DNA of 64,000 nucleotides. It comes from an uncultured Flavobacteriaceae bacterium (GTDB lineage: Bacteria; Bacteroidota; Bacteroidia; Flavobacteriales; Flavobacteriaceae). This document shows positions 16,892 to 25,922 of this stretch, piece by piece. The notes beneath the pieces are model-generated. The model saw only the letters and a program-made list of their open reading frames with translations. It ran no database searches and had not been told where the DNA came from. Numbering within the stretch: position 1 is the stretch's first letter; every line of letters starts with the position of its first letter. The translations under genes were made by a program, and so were the position numbers. The stretch lies in the NCBI GenBank assembly GCA_947497245.1, contig CANMFO010000010.1, positions 20,700 to 84,699 on the forward strand. The letters run 5' to 3'.

Positions 16892-17851
16892 ATGAAAATA
16901 TACGCCCAAGCGCTCATTTTTTCCCTTTTCATTGCTTCCAATGCCCAAAGTGTTCGAATTGTAGATAGCTTGGAGCTTCTACCGGTTCCATACGCCACCA
17001 TATCCTTCGGTGACGGTATGGGTACCTTTGCCGATGGGGAGGGGCGGTTTGTGTTCGTACCGAAAAGATACCCCGGTGTGGACACCCTGTACATTTCGGC
17101 CATTGGCTATGCTGAAAAGACCATTGCCGTGGAATCCCTGAAGGAAAAAATCCATCTTCGTCCAGAAATCTCCGAGCTGTCCGAAGTGGTCGTTTCGGCC
17201 CCCAGAAAGGGAAAATTCCGGTTGCGGAAGCAAAAGCCCGGCACGCACAATGATGTTTTCGGTTGCTGGCTTCCCACGGTTGAAAGCGAGGTGGCCGTTT
17301 ATTTTGGTCGCTACCAGGGCAGGCCCACGCAAATTTCAAAGCTGCTGCTTCCCATCAACGCAGAATCGCAGTACAAGTCGAAGGGAAAAGGGAAGTATGC
17401 CACCATTTTTCGCATCCAATTCTATGAAAACGACCACGGGTCCCCCGGGGCCGCCCTCCCATTCGGGGAGGTGGTTTTTTCCATAGACGAAAAAGCGGAC
17501 AAAGTATTTGAACTGGATGTACGGTCAAAATCAATCTATATCCCCGAAAGGGGCATTTACTGCTCCCTTCAGGTGTTGGGCTACGCCGATAAGGAAGGGG
17601 GTCTGGCCCAATCCAAAAAATACAGGGAAATCAAAACACCGCGGGGAATACAAAAAATATCGACCTCCTTTCGGCCGTTGCTCCCCTTTTCCAAGGGCCG
17701 GCCCGATCAGAGCACCTATGTAAGGCGTATTTTTTTGAACAACAAAAAATGGCAGGTTTTTGATCGGACGTACAACAAAAATTCGAACCTGATCCAGACC
17801 GGCCATCGGAACTATGCCATGGGTGCGGAGTTCAAGGTCTATGAAGATTAA
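16892..17851 (+). CDS. Exported protein with carboxypeptidase-like regulatory domain
   Basis: A 319-residue protein with a signal peptide (about residues 1-19, AQS) followed by a beta-sandwich of the carboxypeptidase D regulatory-like type, in which YATISFGDGMGTFADGEGRFVFV and DTLYISAIGYAEKTI follow the usual CarboxypepD_reg pattern. In Bacteroidota this domain begins TonB-dependent receptors; here no receptor barrel follows, only a beta-rich domain of about 200 residues. ATG 16892 is chosen because it opens the signal peptide. It converges with ppc. Role at the cell surface is unknown. Confidence 0.75.
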   Translation: MKIYAQALIFSLFIASNAQSVRIVDSLELLPVPYATISFGDGMGTFADGEGRFVFVPKRYPGVDTLYISAIGYAEKTIAVESLKEKIHLRPEISELSEVVVSAPRKGKFRLRKQKPGTHNDVFGCWLPTVESEVAVYFGRYQGRPTQISKLLLPINAESQYKSKGKGKYATIFRIQFYENDHGSPGAALPFGEVVFSIDEKADKVFELDVRSKSIYIPERGIYCSLQVLGYADKEGGLAQSKKYREIKTPRGIQKISTSFRPLLPFSKGRPDQSTYVRRIFLNNKKWQVFDRTYNKNSNLIQTGHRNYAMGAEFKVYED

Positions 17852-17875
17852 TGGTTCCGGGTTTCGCCGATATGA

Positions 17876-20422
17876 TCATGCCGAATTCCTACTGGCGTTG
17901 ATGTTGCCATAGAGCGATCTTGTGACAATCTTTTCGTACTGCTCGATAAAATCAGATTTCTGCCCGATTTTTTGAAGCGCATATTGTTGGATCACCAACA
18001 ACGGCAGCACGATGTTCTCCCTAATTTTTATGGACTCCCTGGAAATCGCTTCGTTTTCCATTAAAACATTGGAGCCGGAAATCAGCAGAAGCATCTCCTT
18101 TGACAAAAGGAACTCCTCGTACAAAATATTCCAAAAATCACCGTATTCCTTATCTTCCTTCATATAGCGGGTCAGCTCAAAATAGCATTTGGACAACGAC
18201 ATCATGCTATTGAGCATCAAGGCCTTGAACAAGGGAACTTCTTTGAACAATTTTTTCAACTCCCTTAGTTTCCCTTCTTCCTTCAGTGTTTTTATGGCCG
18301 TCCCGATACCAAAATATCCCGGAACGTTTTGCTTTAATTGGCTCCAGGAGCCCACAAAGGAGATTGCCCTTAGATCGGATAGTTCCAACTTTTTCTTGTT
18401 GCCCCTTTTGCCAGGTCTACTACCAATGTTGGCCTTGTTGTAGTATTTCAGGGTGCTCATGTTTTCGAGGTACGGCATAAACTTGTCATGGTGCTTGAGG
18501 GCATCGTATTTGGCAAAACTCAAATCGGACAGCTTTTCCATCAATTGCCTAGACTCTTTGGAAATGACATTTTCCTTGCCGAATAAGTTGTTCGACAGGC
18601 CGGCTGTAATCAATTGCTCGCTATTGTGCATGAACTGCTCTTTCGTACCGTAGGTGCTCGTAATGGTCTGCCCCTGGATGGTAAGCTGTATTTCGTGGTT
18701 GGCGATATCCTTGGTCTGTGCTGCGTAGAACCTGTGCGTTTTGCCCCCCCCGCGAGCCGGTGGGCCTCCGCGACCATCAAAGAATATGGCCTTGACATGG
18801 TTTTTTCGACATACCTTCGACAATTTTTCCTTGGTCTTGAAAATCGACCAATTGGCCTTGACATAGCCCCCGTCCTTGGTACCATCGGAAAAGCCCAACA
18901 TTATGGTATGTTTGTTATGGCGCCGCTCCAAATGTTCCCGATATTCCGGAAAATCAAACAATGCCTGCATGGTCGCTTCCGAGGTTTCCATTCCTTTCAT
19001 GGTCTCGAAAAGGGGGATGATATCAAATGTGATTTCGTCGGCCTTCCAACCGCACCAGCGAAACAGTCCATAGACAAAAAGCACCGAGAACATGTCTTCC
19101 GAGTTACTGATTATATATCGGTTGCAGCCTTCTTCCCCGTTCCTTTTTTGAATGCCCTTTAGCTGGGAAATGTTCGCTATGGTATCTTTCACGATATCAT
19201 TTTCAAAATCATCGGCCTGCAGCCTGATGTTCCCATGGAGCAGGACATCGACCAGTTTTTCCTTTGAAAGTTCTTCCAAGGTTTCCTCGACCCATCCGTT
19301 TTTCCTCAATGCGGCCTCCACTACCTTTTTGTGCATGGTGTGGTCTTGTCTGATGTCCAAGGTCGCAAAGTGGGTCTTGAATATTTTCACCTTGTCGATG
19401 AGGTGGTCCAGGTCGCCCAGGTACAAACTGTGGTATTGTTCGATCAGCAATCCCCTAATGGTCAGGAGCGGATCTATGATATCTGAATAGCCAATATGCC
19501 TGCTGCTGTCGAACATGGCAATGTACAGGTTGTTTCTAAGCCGGACCAGATGGGGCTGCAGTTCCTTAAAGGTCAATTTCTTTTGCAAGCGCTTCAGATC
19601 GTTGTAATAACACTTCATAAGGTTGATCCTCAGTTCGTCTGCAACTTCTTTGGTCATGGAAGCGGTCACAAAAGGGTTGCCGTCCCGGTCTCCGCCGGGC
19701 CAAAATCCCAATTTCATGATGTTGTGGTTCTCGAAATGGTTGTTTCGGATATTCTCCTTGATATAGGCATAAAGATCTCCTACCGCATCATAGTACACAT
19801 TTCTAAGACTGTAGATAATGTTCTTGGCCTCGTCCAGGGGAGTGGGCTTTTTGGCATTCATAAGGGAGGTGAGCCCCAATTGTTGCAGGGCGACATCGAT
19901 CTCATCGATCTTATCATCAAGTATGAGCGACCGCAGTTCTGCAATGATATCCAACACAAAGGGCGTATAGAACTGCGTGGGGTGGGCGGTCAAAACGATC
20001 CGTGCGCTGAAGGTCGACAGTTTTTCGGCCACTTTGTCCCAGCTTTTGTTCTTATCGACCAACTGGAAGTAGTCCCTTATGGACAAAACGCTGCTGTATT
20101 CCCGTAGCTTTGGAAATGCGGCATCCTCCACGCTGTCATATAGCACGACCTGCCTTTCTACATATTGGATGATCCTGAACATGAAATCGATACGGTCTTC
20201 CTCCGCTTCGATACCCGCATAGTTCTGAAAAAAAGCTTCCAAAATCTCCAGTGGATTCTTTCCGGATTGAAGCCCATTTTGGCACAAATGCAGCAACAGT
20301 GGAATGAGCATGCCCACATTCTCTATATTCCGGTAGGGTAGGTTGAGGAACAAGCTGTTGTACACATTGAACTTGTTGTTGACCGATTTCTTGAACTCTT
20401 TTAATCTTTCTGACTGCAACAT
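17876..20422 (-). CDS. ppc: Phosphoenolpyruvate carboxylase
   Basis: An 848-residue anaplerotic enzyme forming oxaloacetate from PEP and bicarbonate. The motif TAHPTQ (145-150) carries the catalytic histidine, GFWPGGDRDGNPFVT follows near residue 245, and FDGRGGPPARGGG is the glycine-rich catalytic loop; the protein ends in the invariant NxNASRNSA-like GNINASRNSA. It is slightly shorter than the E. coli enzyme. An inverted repeat (CGCTCCA at 20465-20471, TGGAGCG at 20481-20487) lies about 45 bp upstream of the ATG and could be a 5' UTR hairpin or operator. Confidence 0.96.
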   Translation of the reverse strand: MLQSERLKEFKKSVNNKFNVYNSLFLNLPYRNIENVGMLIPLLLHLCQNGLQSGKNPLEILEAFFQNYAGIEAEEDRIDFMFRIIQYVERQVVLYDSVEDAAFPKLREYSSVLSIRDYFQLVDKNKSWDKVAEKLSTFSARIVLTAHPTQFYTPFVLDIIAELRSLILDDKIDEIDVALQQLGLTSLMNAKKPTPLDEAKNIIYSLRNVYYDAVGDLYAYIKENIRNNHFENHNIMKLGFWPGGDRDGNPFVTASMTKEVADELRINLMKCYYNDLKRLQKKLTFKELQPHLVRLRNNLYIAMFDSSRHIGYSDIIDPLLTIRGLLIEQYHSLYLGDLDHLIDKVKIFKTHFATLDIRQDHTMHKKVVEAALRKNGWVEETLEELSKEKLVDVLLHGNIRLQADDFENDIVKDTIANISQLKGIQKRNGEEGCNRYIISNSEDMFSVLFVYGLFRWCGWKADEITFDIIPLFETMKGMETSEATMQALFDFPEYREHLERRHNKHTIMLGFSDGTKDGGYVKANWSIFKTKEKLSKVCRKNHVKAIFFDGRGGPPARGGGKTHRFYAAQTKDIANHEIQLTIQGQTITSTYGTKEQFMHNSEQLITAGLSNNLFGKENVISKESRQLMEKLSDLSFAKYDALKHHDKFMPYLENMSTLKYYNKANIGSRPGKRGNKKKLELSDLRAISFVGSWSQLKQNVPGYFGIGTAIKTLKEEGKLRELKKLFKEVPLFKALMLNSMMSLSKCYFELTRYMKEDKEYGDFWNILYEEFLLSKEMLLLISGSNVLMENEAISRESIKIRENIVLPLLVIQQYALQKIGQKSDFIEQYEKIVTRSLYGNINASRNSA

Positions 20423-20464
20423 AATTTTTTATCCTTGACTTTGGGACCATCAGTATTTTTCCAT

Positions 20465-20487
20465 CGCTCCACTTGTAAAATGGAGCG
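20465..20487. repeat. Inverted repeat upstream of ppc
   Basis: Perfect 7-bp arms CGCTCCA/TGGAGCG with a 9-bp spacer, 43 bp upstream of the ppc start. No T-run follows, so it is not a terminator; a binding site or 5' UTR hairpin is possible. Confidence 0.4.
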
Positions 20488-20630
20488 TAAATATCGCCAT
20501 AATTTAACAATCGATGGCATGAATTCATCCAAATAACAAAATATGCGGCCGTCGCCACAAAACCAACAGTACAAAGTTCCGATTATCGAGGGCGGAAGCG
20601 GGTGGGAAGAAGATCTTTTTGGCTCCGGGC

Positions 20631-21311
20631 CTAAAAATACGGCTTGTACTGAAGAACCCGAAAATCCTGGGTGTTGAATTCCGGGTTTTGCTCCTTTAAC
20701 CTCTTATACGCTTCCAAACTCCCGACGGCCCTATTCGCAGCTCCGGATGGCGCCGTCAGGGAGACCGTGGCAATTGTCCGAAAATTTGGGCCGTGGCCGC
20801 TCGAAGTGGCCGGCAAATGGAACTCGTGCAGACGCGGTACCGTATCGGATACCACCTTCAGGGGCATTTTGGCCGCCTTCAACTGTTGCCTAAAAAAGTA
20901 CTCTGGACCATTCTTGCTGTTTCCACCGGTAAAAAGTAGGGTCTCCACATTGGGGTACCGGCGCAGATAGGAAATGATATTCCTAAGTTTGATGTGTTGC
21001 ATCCCCAAATCGGAAGCGTCTATTTTTGAACGTTCGGCACTTTCGACGATATCGCAGATTCCTATTTTCCTTTCCCGCAAAAAGGCTTTCCGCTGATTAA
21101 TGGCCTCCTGGGTAGTTTCGAACTTTAGACCAAGTCCAAAGATACGGTCCAAAATGGGCCATAGTTGCCCATTCCTGCTCCCATAACAAAAGTCGACATC
21201 GCCCTCTTTCAGCTCGCCAGTGGTAAATCGGGGCGGCGGCAGGGTGCCCACGATCAGTTTGGTCGCTTCCTCAAAAAGGAAGGGTGCGTATGGATGGGTA
21301 TGCAGGAACAT
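20631..21311 (-). CDS. Uracil-DNA glycosylase superfamily protein
   Basis: A 226-residue protein. KLIVGTLPPP near the N-terminus resembles the GxxPG/GT-P active-site loop of the UDG superfamily, and LLFTGGNSKNGPEYFF and ATSSGHGPNF fit the later strands and the uracil-recognition loop of distant members. The canonical catalytic motifs are not obvious, so enzymatic activity is uncertain. ATG 21311 is preferred; an in-frame start at 21338 adds nine residues of no clear conservation. Confidence 0.65.
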   Translation of the reverse strand: MFLHTHPYAPFLFEEATKLIVGTLPPPRFTTGELKEGDVDFCYGSRNGQLWPILDRIFGLGLKFETTQEAINQRKAFLRERKIGICDIVESAERSKIDASDLGMQHIKLRNIISYLRRYPNVETLLFTGGNSKNGPEYFFRQQLKAAKMPLKVVSDTVPRLHEFHLPATSSGHGPNFRTIATVSLTAPSGAANRAVGSLEAYKRLKEQNPEFNTQDFRVLQYKPYF

Positions 21312-21438
21312 ATCTGGTGTTTGGAAGGAAAAATACAAATTCCATGTGCAAAAGCAAATCGGACGGCTCTCTTAAAACCGCTTGGGTTTGACCATGCCCC
21401 CAGATTTTGTATTTTAGGGCAACTATAAAATGACCAAT

Positions 21439-21567
21439 ATGGGAAAAGGTGATAAAAAGACAAGAAGGGGAAAAATCGTGAATGGCACCTACGGCGCCAG
21501 AAGAAAGCGCAAGGCCGATAAAAAACCAGTGGTTGCCGGAGGATCGGGCGCCAAAAAGAAAAAATAG
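21439..21567 (+). CDS. 30S ribosomal protein THX
   Basis: A 42-residue, very basic protein beginning MGKGDKKTRRGKIVNGTYG and ending in a Lys-rich tail. This is the pattern of the small THX protein, which inserts into a cavity at the head of the 30S subunit in Thermus and has homologues in Bacteroidota. The ATG at 21439 gives the canonical MGKGDKK start; an in-frame ATG nine bases earlier (21430, MTN) is also available. It is a single gene convergent with yaaA. Confidence 0.9.
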   Translation: MGKGDKKTRRGKIVNGTYGARRKRKADKKPVVAGGSGAKKKK

Positions 21568-21610
21568 GAGAGTGACCGTCTAGGTTCAAGTAGTTCCCGC
21601 CCGGCGGAAA

Positions 21611-22372
21611 TTATCGGACAAACACAGGTTGGTTTTCCTTGACCGTATGGGAGGGGCTAAATTCATACTCATCCAAATTAAAACCTTTGACATCCTCCAA
21701 GGTCTTAGCTCCGGAATCAATGATGTAACGCACCATAGAGCCTCTGGCCTTTTTGGCAAAGAAACTGATAACCTTGAGGTTGTCCCCTTTCCAATCCTTG
21801 AAAATGGGGGTGATAACGGGCACTTTCAAGTGTTTTTCGTCAACGGCCCCAAAATACTCGTTACTGGCGAGGTTCAGAAAAAGTTCACCGTCTTCCAGTT
21901 CCCCGTTCAGGTGTTCGGTCAATTGTTTTCTCCAAAACTCATACAGGTTCTTTTTTCGGCCAATCTTCAGTTGGGTGCCCATTTCCAAACGATAGGGCTG
22001 GATCAGGTCCAGGGGCCTCAGTATGCCATATAGTCCGGACAAAATGCGAAGGGTATCCTGTAAGCGTTCCATTTTCTTTACGGGCAGGGTATAGGCATCA
22101 AGGCCTTGATACACATCTCCATTGAAAGCATAGACCGCCGGCCGGGCATTGTCCAGGGTAAAGGGAAGTGAAAAGTTTTGGTTTCTTTCCCAATTCAGCT
22201 GCGCCAAATTGGCCGAAATGCCCATTAAGGCAGATAAGGCCTTGGGCCTCTTCTTGGCCAATACTTTATTGAGCTTCAGGGACTCTTCCAAAAAAAGGGG
22301 CTGACTGTGGCCAGCGTTGGGATATTCCTTATCAAAATCCAGCGATTTGGCCGGGGATACTACTATTTTCAT
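21611..22372 (-). CDS. yaaA: YaaA family protein (peroxide stress, DUF328)
   Basis: A 253-residue protein with the family opening [16 protein letters not shown] and the signatures [11 protein letters not shown] and [22 protein letters not shown], full length for the family. In E. coli YaaA lowers free intracellular iron during hydrogen peroxide stress and binds DNA. Neighbours give no extra hint; the rluA-type gene lies upstream in the same direction after 97 bp. Confidence 0.93.
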   Translation of the reverse strand: MKIVVSPAKSLDFDKEYPNAGHSQPLFLEESLKLNKVLAKKRPKALSALMGISANLAQLNWERNQNFSLPFTLDNARPAVYAFNGDVYQGLDAYTLPVKKMERLQDTLRILSGLYGILRPLDLIQPYRLEMGTQLKIGRKKNLYEFWRKQLTEHLNGELEDGELFLNLASNEYFGAVDEKHLKVPVITPIFKDWKGDNLKVISFFAKKARGSMVRYIIDSGAKTLEDVKGFNLDEYEFSPSHTVKENQPVFVR

Positions 22373-22469
22373 TTCCGAGCTTTATAATCGTAAAAATAGC
22401 AAGGATTTTTGGGATAGCCTATGCCTAGTGAAAAGTAGTTTTCGATAGTGGTATATATCAAATTTATGG

Positions 22470-23492
22470 CTAATGGCTGTGCTTTGCGTACTCCCGCCAT
22501 TTTTCGATACAGTCATCCATGTCTTTTGGAATTTCCGAATCGAAACGCATTTGCGTACCTGTAACCGGGTGTTCGAAGCCTAGGGTCTTTGCGTGCAATG
22601 CCTGTCTTGGGAGCACTTTGAACGCGTTTTCCACAAACTGTTTGTATTTGGTGAAGGTGGTCCCTTTTAGGATTTTATCGCCACCATAGCGCTCATCGTT
22701 AAAAAGCGTATGTCCGATGTATTTCATATGTGCCCGTATCTGGTGGGTACGGCCGGTTTCCAACTTACAGCCCACAAGGGTCACATAACCCAGGCGTTCC
22801 AAAACCTTGTAGTGCGTTATCGCCTCCTTGCCCTCCTCCCCCTCCGGAAAGACCTGCATCTGCAGCCTGTTCTTGGGATTACGGGCAATGTTGCCCTCGA
22901 TGGTCCCGCTATCGGATTCCATATTTCCCCAGACCAGTGCCACGTATTCCCTTTCACTGCTCTTGTCAAAAAACTGTTTGGCAAGATGGGTCATCGCAGT
23001 TTCGGTCTTGGCGACCACCAAAAGACCCGAAGTATCCTTATCGATCCTATGCACCAGCCCAGGCCGTTCGTTACTATTTACGGGAAGGTCTTTGATGTGG
23101 TGCAATAAGGCATTGATCAGGGTACCGGAATAATTCCCGTGTCCGGGATGTACCACCATGCCTGCGGGCTTGTTGACCACCAAAAGCTGCGCGTCCTCGT
23201 ATACAATATCCAGGGAAATGGCCTCGGGGACCAGCAAAAATTCATGGGGCGGATGCTCAAAACGTACTTTGACCTCATCTCCTGCCTTCACCTTGTAGTT
23301 TTGCTTTACGATCGCATCGTTGACCCAGATATGGCCGTTCTTGGCCGCTTGTTGAATTTTGTTTCGGGTGGCATATTCTATAAAGTTCATCAAGAACTTA
23401 TCGACGCGCAAGGGTTCTTGGCCCTTCGAGGCCACGAATTTGTAGTGCTCAAATAGTTCATCCTCAGGTCGCTGCCTGTCGAGCGGTTCCAT
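22470..23492 (-). CDS. RluA/RluD family 23S rRNA pseudouridine synthase
   Basis: A 340-residue enzyme. An N-terminal S4 RNA-binding domain (about 28-85, LRVDKFLMNFIEYATRNKIQQ) precedes the catalytic domain with HRIDKDTSGLLVVAKT, whose aspartate is the catalytic nucleophile, and GRTHQIRAHMKYIGH. RluD isomerises uridines of helix 69 in 23S rRNA; exact target positions cannot be read from sequence. It begins 3 bp after the PASTA gene's stop, so the two are one transcript, an order seen repeatedly in flavobacteria upstream of ddl. Confidence 0.92.
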   Translation of the reverse strand: MEPLDRQRPEDELFEHYKFVASKGQEPLRVDKFLMNFIEYATRNKIQQAAKNGHIWVNDAIVKQNYKVKAGDEVKVRFEHPPHEFLLVPEAISLDIVYEDAQLLVVNKPAGMVVHPGHGNYSGTLINALLHHIKDLPVNSNERPGLVHRIDKDTSGLLVVAKTETAMTHLAKQFFDKSSEREYVALVWGNMESDSGTIEGNIARNPKNRLQMQVFPEGEEGKEAITHYKVLERLGYVTLVGCKLETGRTHQIRAHMKYIGHTLFNDERYGGDKILKGTTFTKYKQFVENAFKVLPRQALHAKTLGFEHPVTGTQMRFDSEIPKDMDDCIEKWREYAKHSH

Positions 23493-23495
23493 AGG

Positions 23496-24083
23496 TTACT
23501 CGGATTCCGCCTTTATCCGGGACCTTTCGGTCCGCTTCCCATTGCCACAGACCAGTTCTACCTTTGAAGTCTTTGGGATTTTGGTGCCCTCGCTTATGTT
23601 CTTGCCCTTGTATTTGACATAGTAGACCATGTCCTCACCGATCTCATCGATATAGGTAACCCGTAGTACGTCCAGACCAACGGCTCGCAATTTGGAGGTG
23701 GCATTGCGAATGGAATTCTGGACAATGTTCGGGACGCTGACCTTCTTATAGCCCGATGGGTTTACGGTGAAATAGATTTTTCTGTTTTCCTTCACCTTGT
23801 TGCCCGGAGGCGGGTTTTGATCAATAATGGAAAAACGGGGGTAGTCCGGATTGAAGTTCGCGGAATCCATGACCTCGTAGCGAAGGCCCGCTTCGTCAAC
23901 CACCACACGCATATCGGGTACTGACATTTTGGAAAAATCGGGCACTTCCACAAATTCTCCGTGGTTGGTCGAACTATTGAGCCATCTGAGCATGATGAAC
24001 GCCAGAACGATCACTACCAGAAGCGCAAGGCCCAGTTGTGTCAAAAAGGTTTTGCTTCTTAAAAAGTTCAAAAAATTTCTCAT
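23496..24083 (-). CDS. Membrane-anchored PASTA-domain protein
   Basis: A 195-residue protein with a short cytoplasmic start, one membrane helix (about 16-33) and two PASTA repeats (from VEVPDFSKMSVPDMRVVVDEAG and VSVPNIVQNSIRNATSKLRAVG) ending in a basic tail. PASTA domains bind peptidoglycan fragments; here they are not fused to a kinase or penicillin-binding protein. The ATG at 24083 is used because upstream codons lie in the promoter. The divergent ddl gene makes D-Ala-D-Ala, which suggests a link to cell-wall sensing, an inference from position. A -7 box sits at 24102-24109. Confidence 0.85.
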   Translation of the reverse strand: MRNFLNFLRSKTFLTQLGLALLVVIVLAFIMLRWLNSSTNHGEFVEVPDFSKMSVPDMRVVVDEAGLRYEVMDSANFNPDYPRFSIIDQNPPPGNKVKENRKIYFTVNPSGYKKVSVPNIVQNSIRNATSKLRAVGLDVLRVTYIDEIGEDMVYYVKYKGKNISEGTKIPKTSKVELVCGNGKRTERSRIKAESE

Positions 24084-24101
24084 TGAGGCGAATTGATGGC
24101 A

Positions 24102-24109
24102 CAAATATA
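24102..24109 (-). promoter_or_regulatory. Candidate -7 promoter box for PASTA-rluD genes
   Basis: Minus-strand TATATTTG fits TAnnTTTG, 18 bp from the ATG; a TTG on the minus strand is 15 bp upstream. Confidence 0.5.
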
Positions 24110-24257
24110 GCAAATGGGCCAAAACAATGGATCGCCCCTGAGCGAAATCTAATCGTGCCCAGAACGCGGGGTCTGAAAAAATTTGCAGCACAACGGCAAA
24201 AACCCGTTGCTTTTTTCTTTACTTTGAAATGGTTTTACCGGCTTAGCAATTTCAAGT

Positions 24258-25232
24258 ATGAAGAAAAATATTGCCATCATAATGGGCGGTCATTCGAGTG
24301 AGTCCGATATCTCGTTGAAGAGCGGGGAAGTTGTTTATCAATACCTCGACAGGTCCAAGTTCAACGGATATCGCATCCTCATCACCAAGGAAAAATGGGT
24401 ATGTCTAGACGAAAATGAAGAGGAGCATCCCGTAGACCGCAACAATTTTTCCGTGCCCCAGCCTAGTGGAACACTCCATTTTGACTGTGTGTTCAACGCC
24501 ATTCATGGTTCCCCTGGGGAAGATGGGCTCTTACAGGCCTATTTTGAGTTGGTGGGAATCCCGCAGACATCGTGCGACCATTATCAATCCGCACTTACCT
24601 TCAACAAAAGGGACCTTTTGAGCGTGCTAGGGCACTATGGCATTAAATCAGCGACCTCCTACTACCTGAATTGGGGCGATGCCGTTGATGAGCAAGCCAT
24701 CATTGCCAAAGTAGGATTGCCCTGTTTCGTAAAGGCCAATAAGGCAGGGAGCAGTTTTGGAATCTCAAAAGTGTACTTGAAGGAGGAACTGAAACCGGCA
24801 ATCGAAAATGCCTATAAGGAAGACGATGAGATCATCATAGAGTCTTTTCTGGACGGGACGGAAGTATCGGTGGGAGTAATTACGTATCGGGGGGAGACCA
24901 AGGTCCTTCCCATCACCGAAATCGTGAGTGAGAACGATTTCTTCGATTACGAGGCCAAATACAAAGGAAAGTCACGGGAGATCACCCCGGCCAAACTGTC
25001 CGCCCAGCAGGAGCGAAAGGTATCCGAAGTGGCCAAACGCGCCTACGACATACTGAAGATGAAGGGGTATTCCAGGAGCGAGTTCATTTTTGTCGGGGAC
25101 GAGCCCTATATGCTTGAAATGAATACTACACCGGGCCTTACCATCGAGAGCATCTTGCCCGAACAGGCCAAGGTGGCCGGAATAGGTCTTGCCGAACTGT
25201 TCGAAAGTGCCATCGTAGAGGCCTTACGATAG
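24258..25232 (+). CDS. ddl: D-alanine--D-alanine ligase
   Basis: A 324-residue ATP-grasp ligase supplying D-Ala-D-Ala for peptidoglycan. HGSPGEDG, the VKANKAGSSFGISKV ATP-binding strand and the magnesium site MLEMNTTPGLT are all intact. CoaD follows after 19 bp on the same strand, and the PASTA protein is divergent. Length is normal. Confidence 0.96.
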   Translation: MKKNIAIIMGGHSSESDISLKSGEVVYQYLDRSKFNGYRILITKEKWVCLDENEEEHPVDRNNFSVPQPSGTLHFDCVFNAIHGSPGEDGLLQAYFELVGIPQTSCDHYQSALTFNKRDLLSVLGHYGIKSATSYYLNWGDAVDEQAIIAKVGLPCFVKANKAGSSFGISKVYLKEELKPAIENAYKEDDEIIIESFLDGTEVSVGVITYRGETKVLPITEIVSENDFFDYEAKYKGKSREITPAKLSAQQERKVSEVAKRAYDILKMKGYSRSEFIFVGDEPYMLEMNTTPGLTIESILPEQAKVAGIGLAELFESAIVEALR

Positions 25233-25251
25233 AAATCCCTAACTTTAAGCT

Positions 25252-25707
25252 ATGAAACGCGCAATATTTCCCGGCTCTTTCGACCCTTTGACCCTGGGTC
25301 ATTTCGATATCATCAAACGAGGCATTACCCTGTTCGATGAGCTTGTGATCGCCATTGGCATCAATGCTGAAAAAAAATACATGTTCACTTTGGAAGAGCG
25401 CCAACAATTCATCGCCGCGGCCTTTAAGGATGAACCAAAAATAAAGGTCATGACCTATCAAGGCCTTACAGTGGACTTCTGCCAAAAAATCGATGCCAAT
25501 TTTATTCTCAGAGGGCTCCGCAACCCCGGGGACTTCGAATTTGAAAAGGCAATCGCCCATACCAATCGAAAACTTTCTGAAATTGAGACCGTATTTTTGC
25601 TGACCTCCTCTGGAAAATCGTACATCAGCTCCTCCATTGTAAGGGATGTCATCCGTAACGGCGGGGATTATACGGGACTGGTGCCAAAGACAGTAAGAAT
25701 AAAATGA
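25252..25707 (+). CDS. coaD: Phosphopantetheine adenylyltransferase
   Basis: A 151-residue nucleotidyltransferase catalysing the fourth step of coenzyme A synthesis. The opening AIFPGSFDPLTLGH contains the (H/T)xGH nucleotide-binding motif (TLGH, 14-17), and ISSSIVRD marks the C-terminal loop. It is probably co-transcribed with ddl. Confidence 0.96.
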   Translation: MKRAIFPGSFDPLTLGHFDIIKRGITLFDELVIAIGINAEKKYMFTLEERQQFIAAAFKDEPKIKVMTYQGLTVDFCQKIDANFILRGLRNPGDFEFEKAIAHTNRKLSEIETVFLLTSSGKSYISSSIVRDVIRNGGDYTGLVPKTVRIK

Positions 25708-25869
25708 CAACCTTGGTGTAGTTCCAAAGACCGATTGTGTGTCCCCGATCCCCCGCTACTTTTCCCATCTCTTCCTATAAAAGTTAATTTTTTGTAGGAA
25801 TTTTCATATTTTTATATGATGTTCCCCATCATTTTCGGGCTGAACACAACGAAATACGGCACATTCACA

Positions 25870-25883
25870 ACAATACTTATTGT
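25870..25883. repeat. Short palindrome upstream of PAS kinase
   Basis: ACAATA and TATTGT with a 2-bp centre, 40 bp before the kinase ATG. The 215-bp gap 25708-25922 otherwise holds AT-rich sequence without a clear -7 box. Confidence 0.3.
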
Positions 25884-25922
25884 AAGTTGAATAATCGCTT
25901 TAGCTTAGTAAGAAATTACGAC

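Noticed and set aside
18614..19162. 182-codon plus-strand frame inside ppc
   Set aside because: Fully antisense to the PEP carboxylase catalytic region; no independent support.
20465..20487. Terminator upstream of ppc
   Set aside because: The 7-bp inverted repeat has no T-run in either direction, so it was kept only as a repeat.
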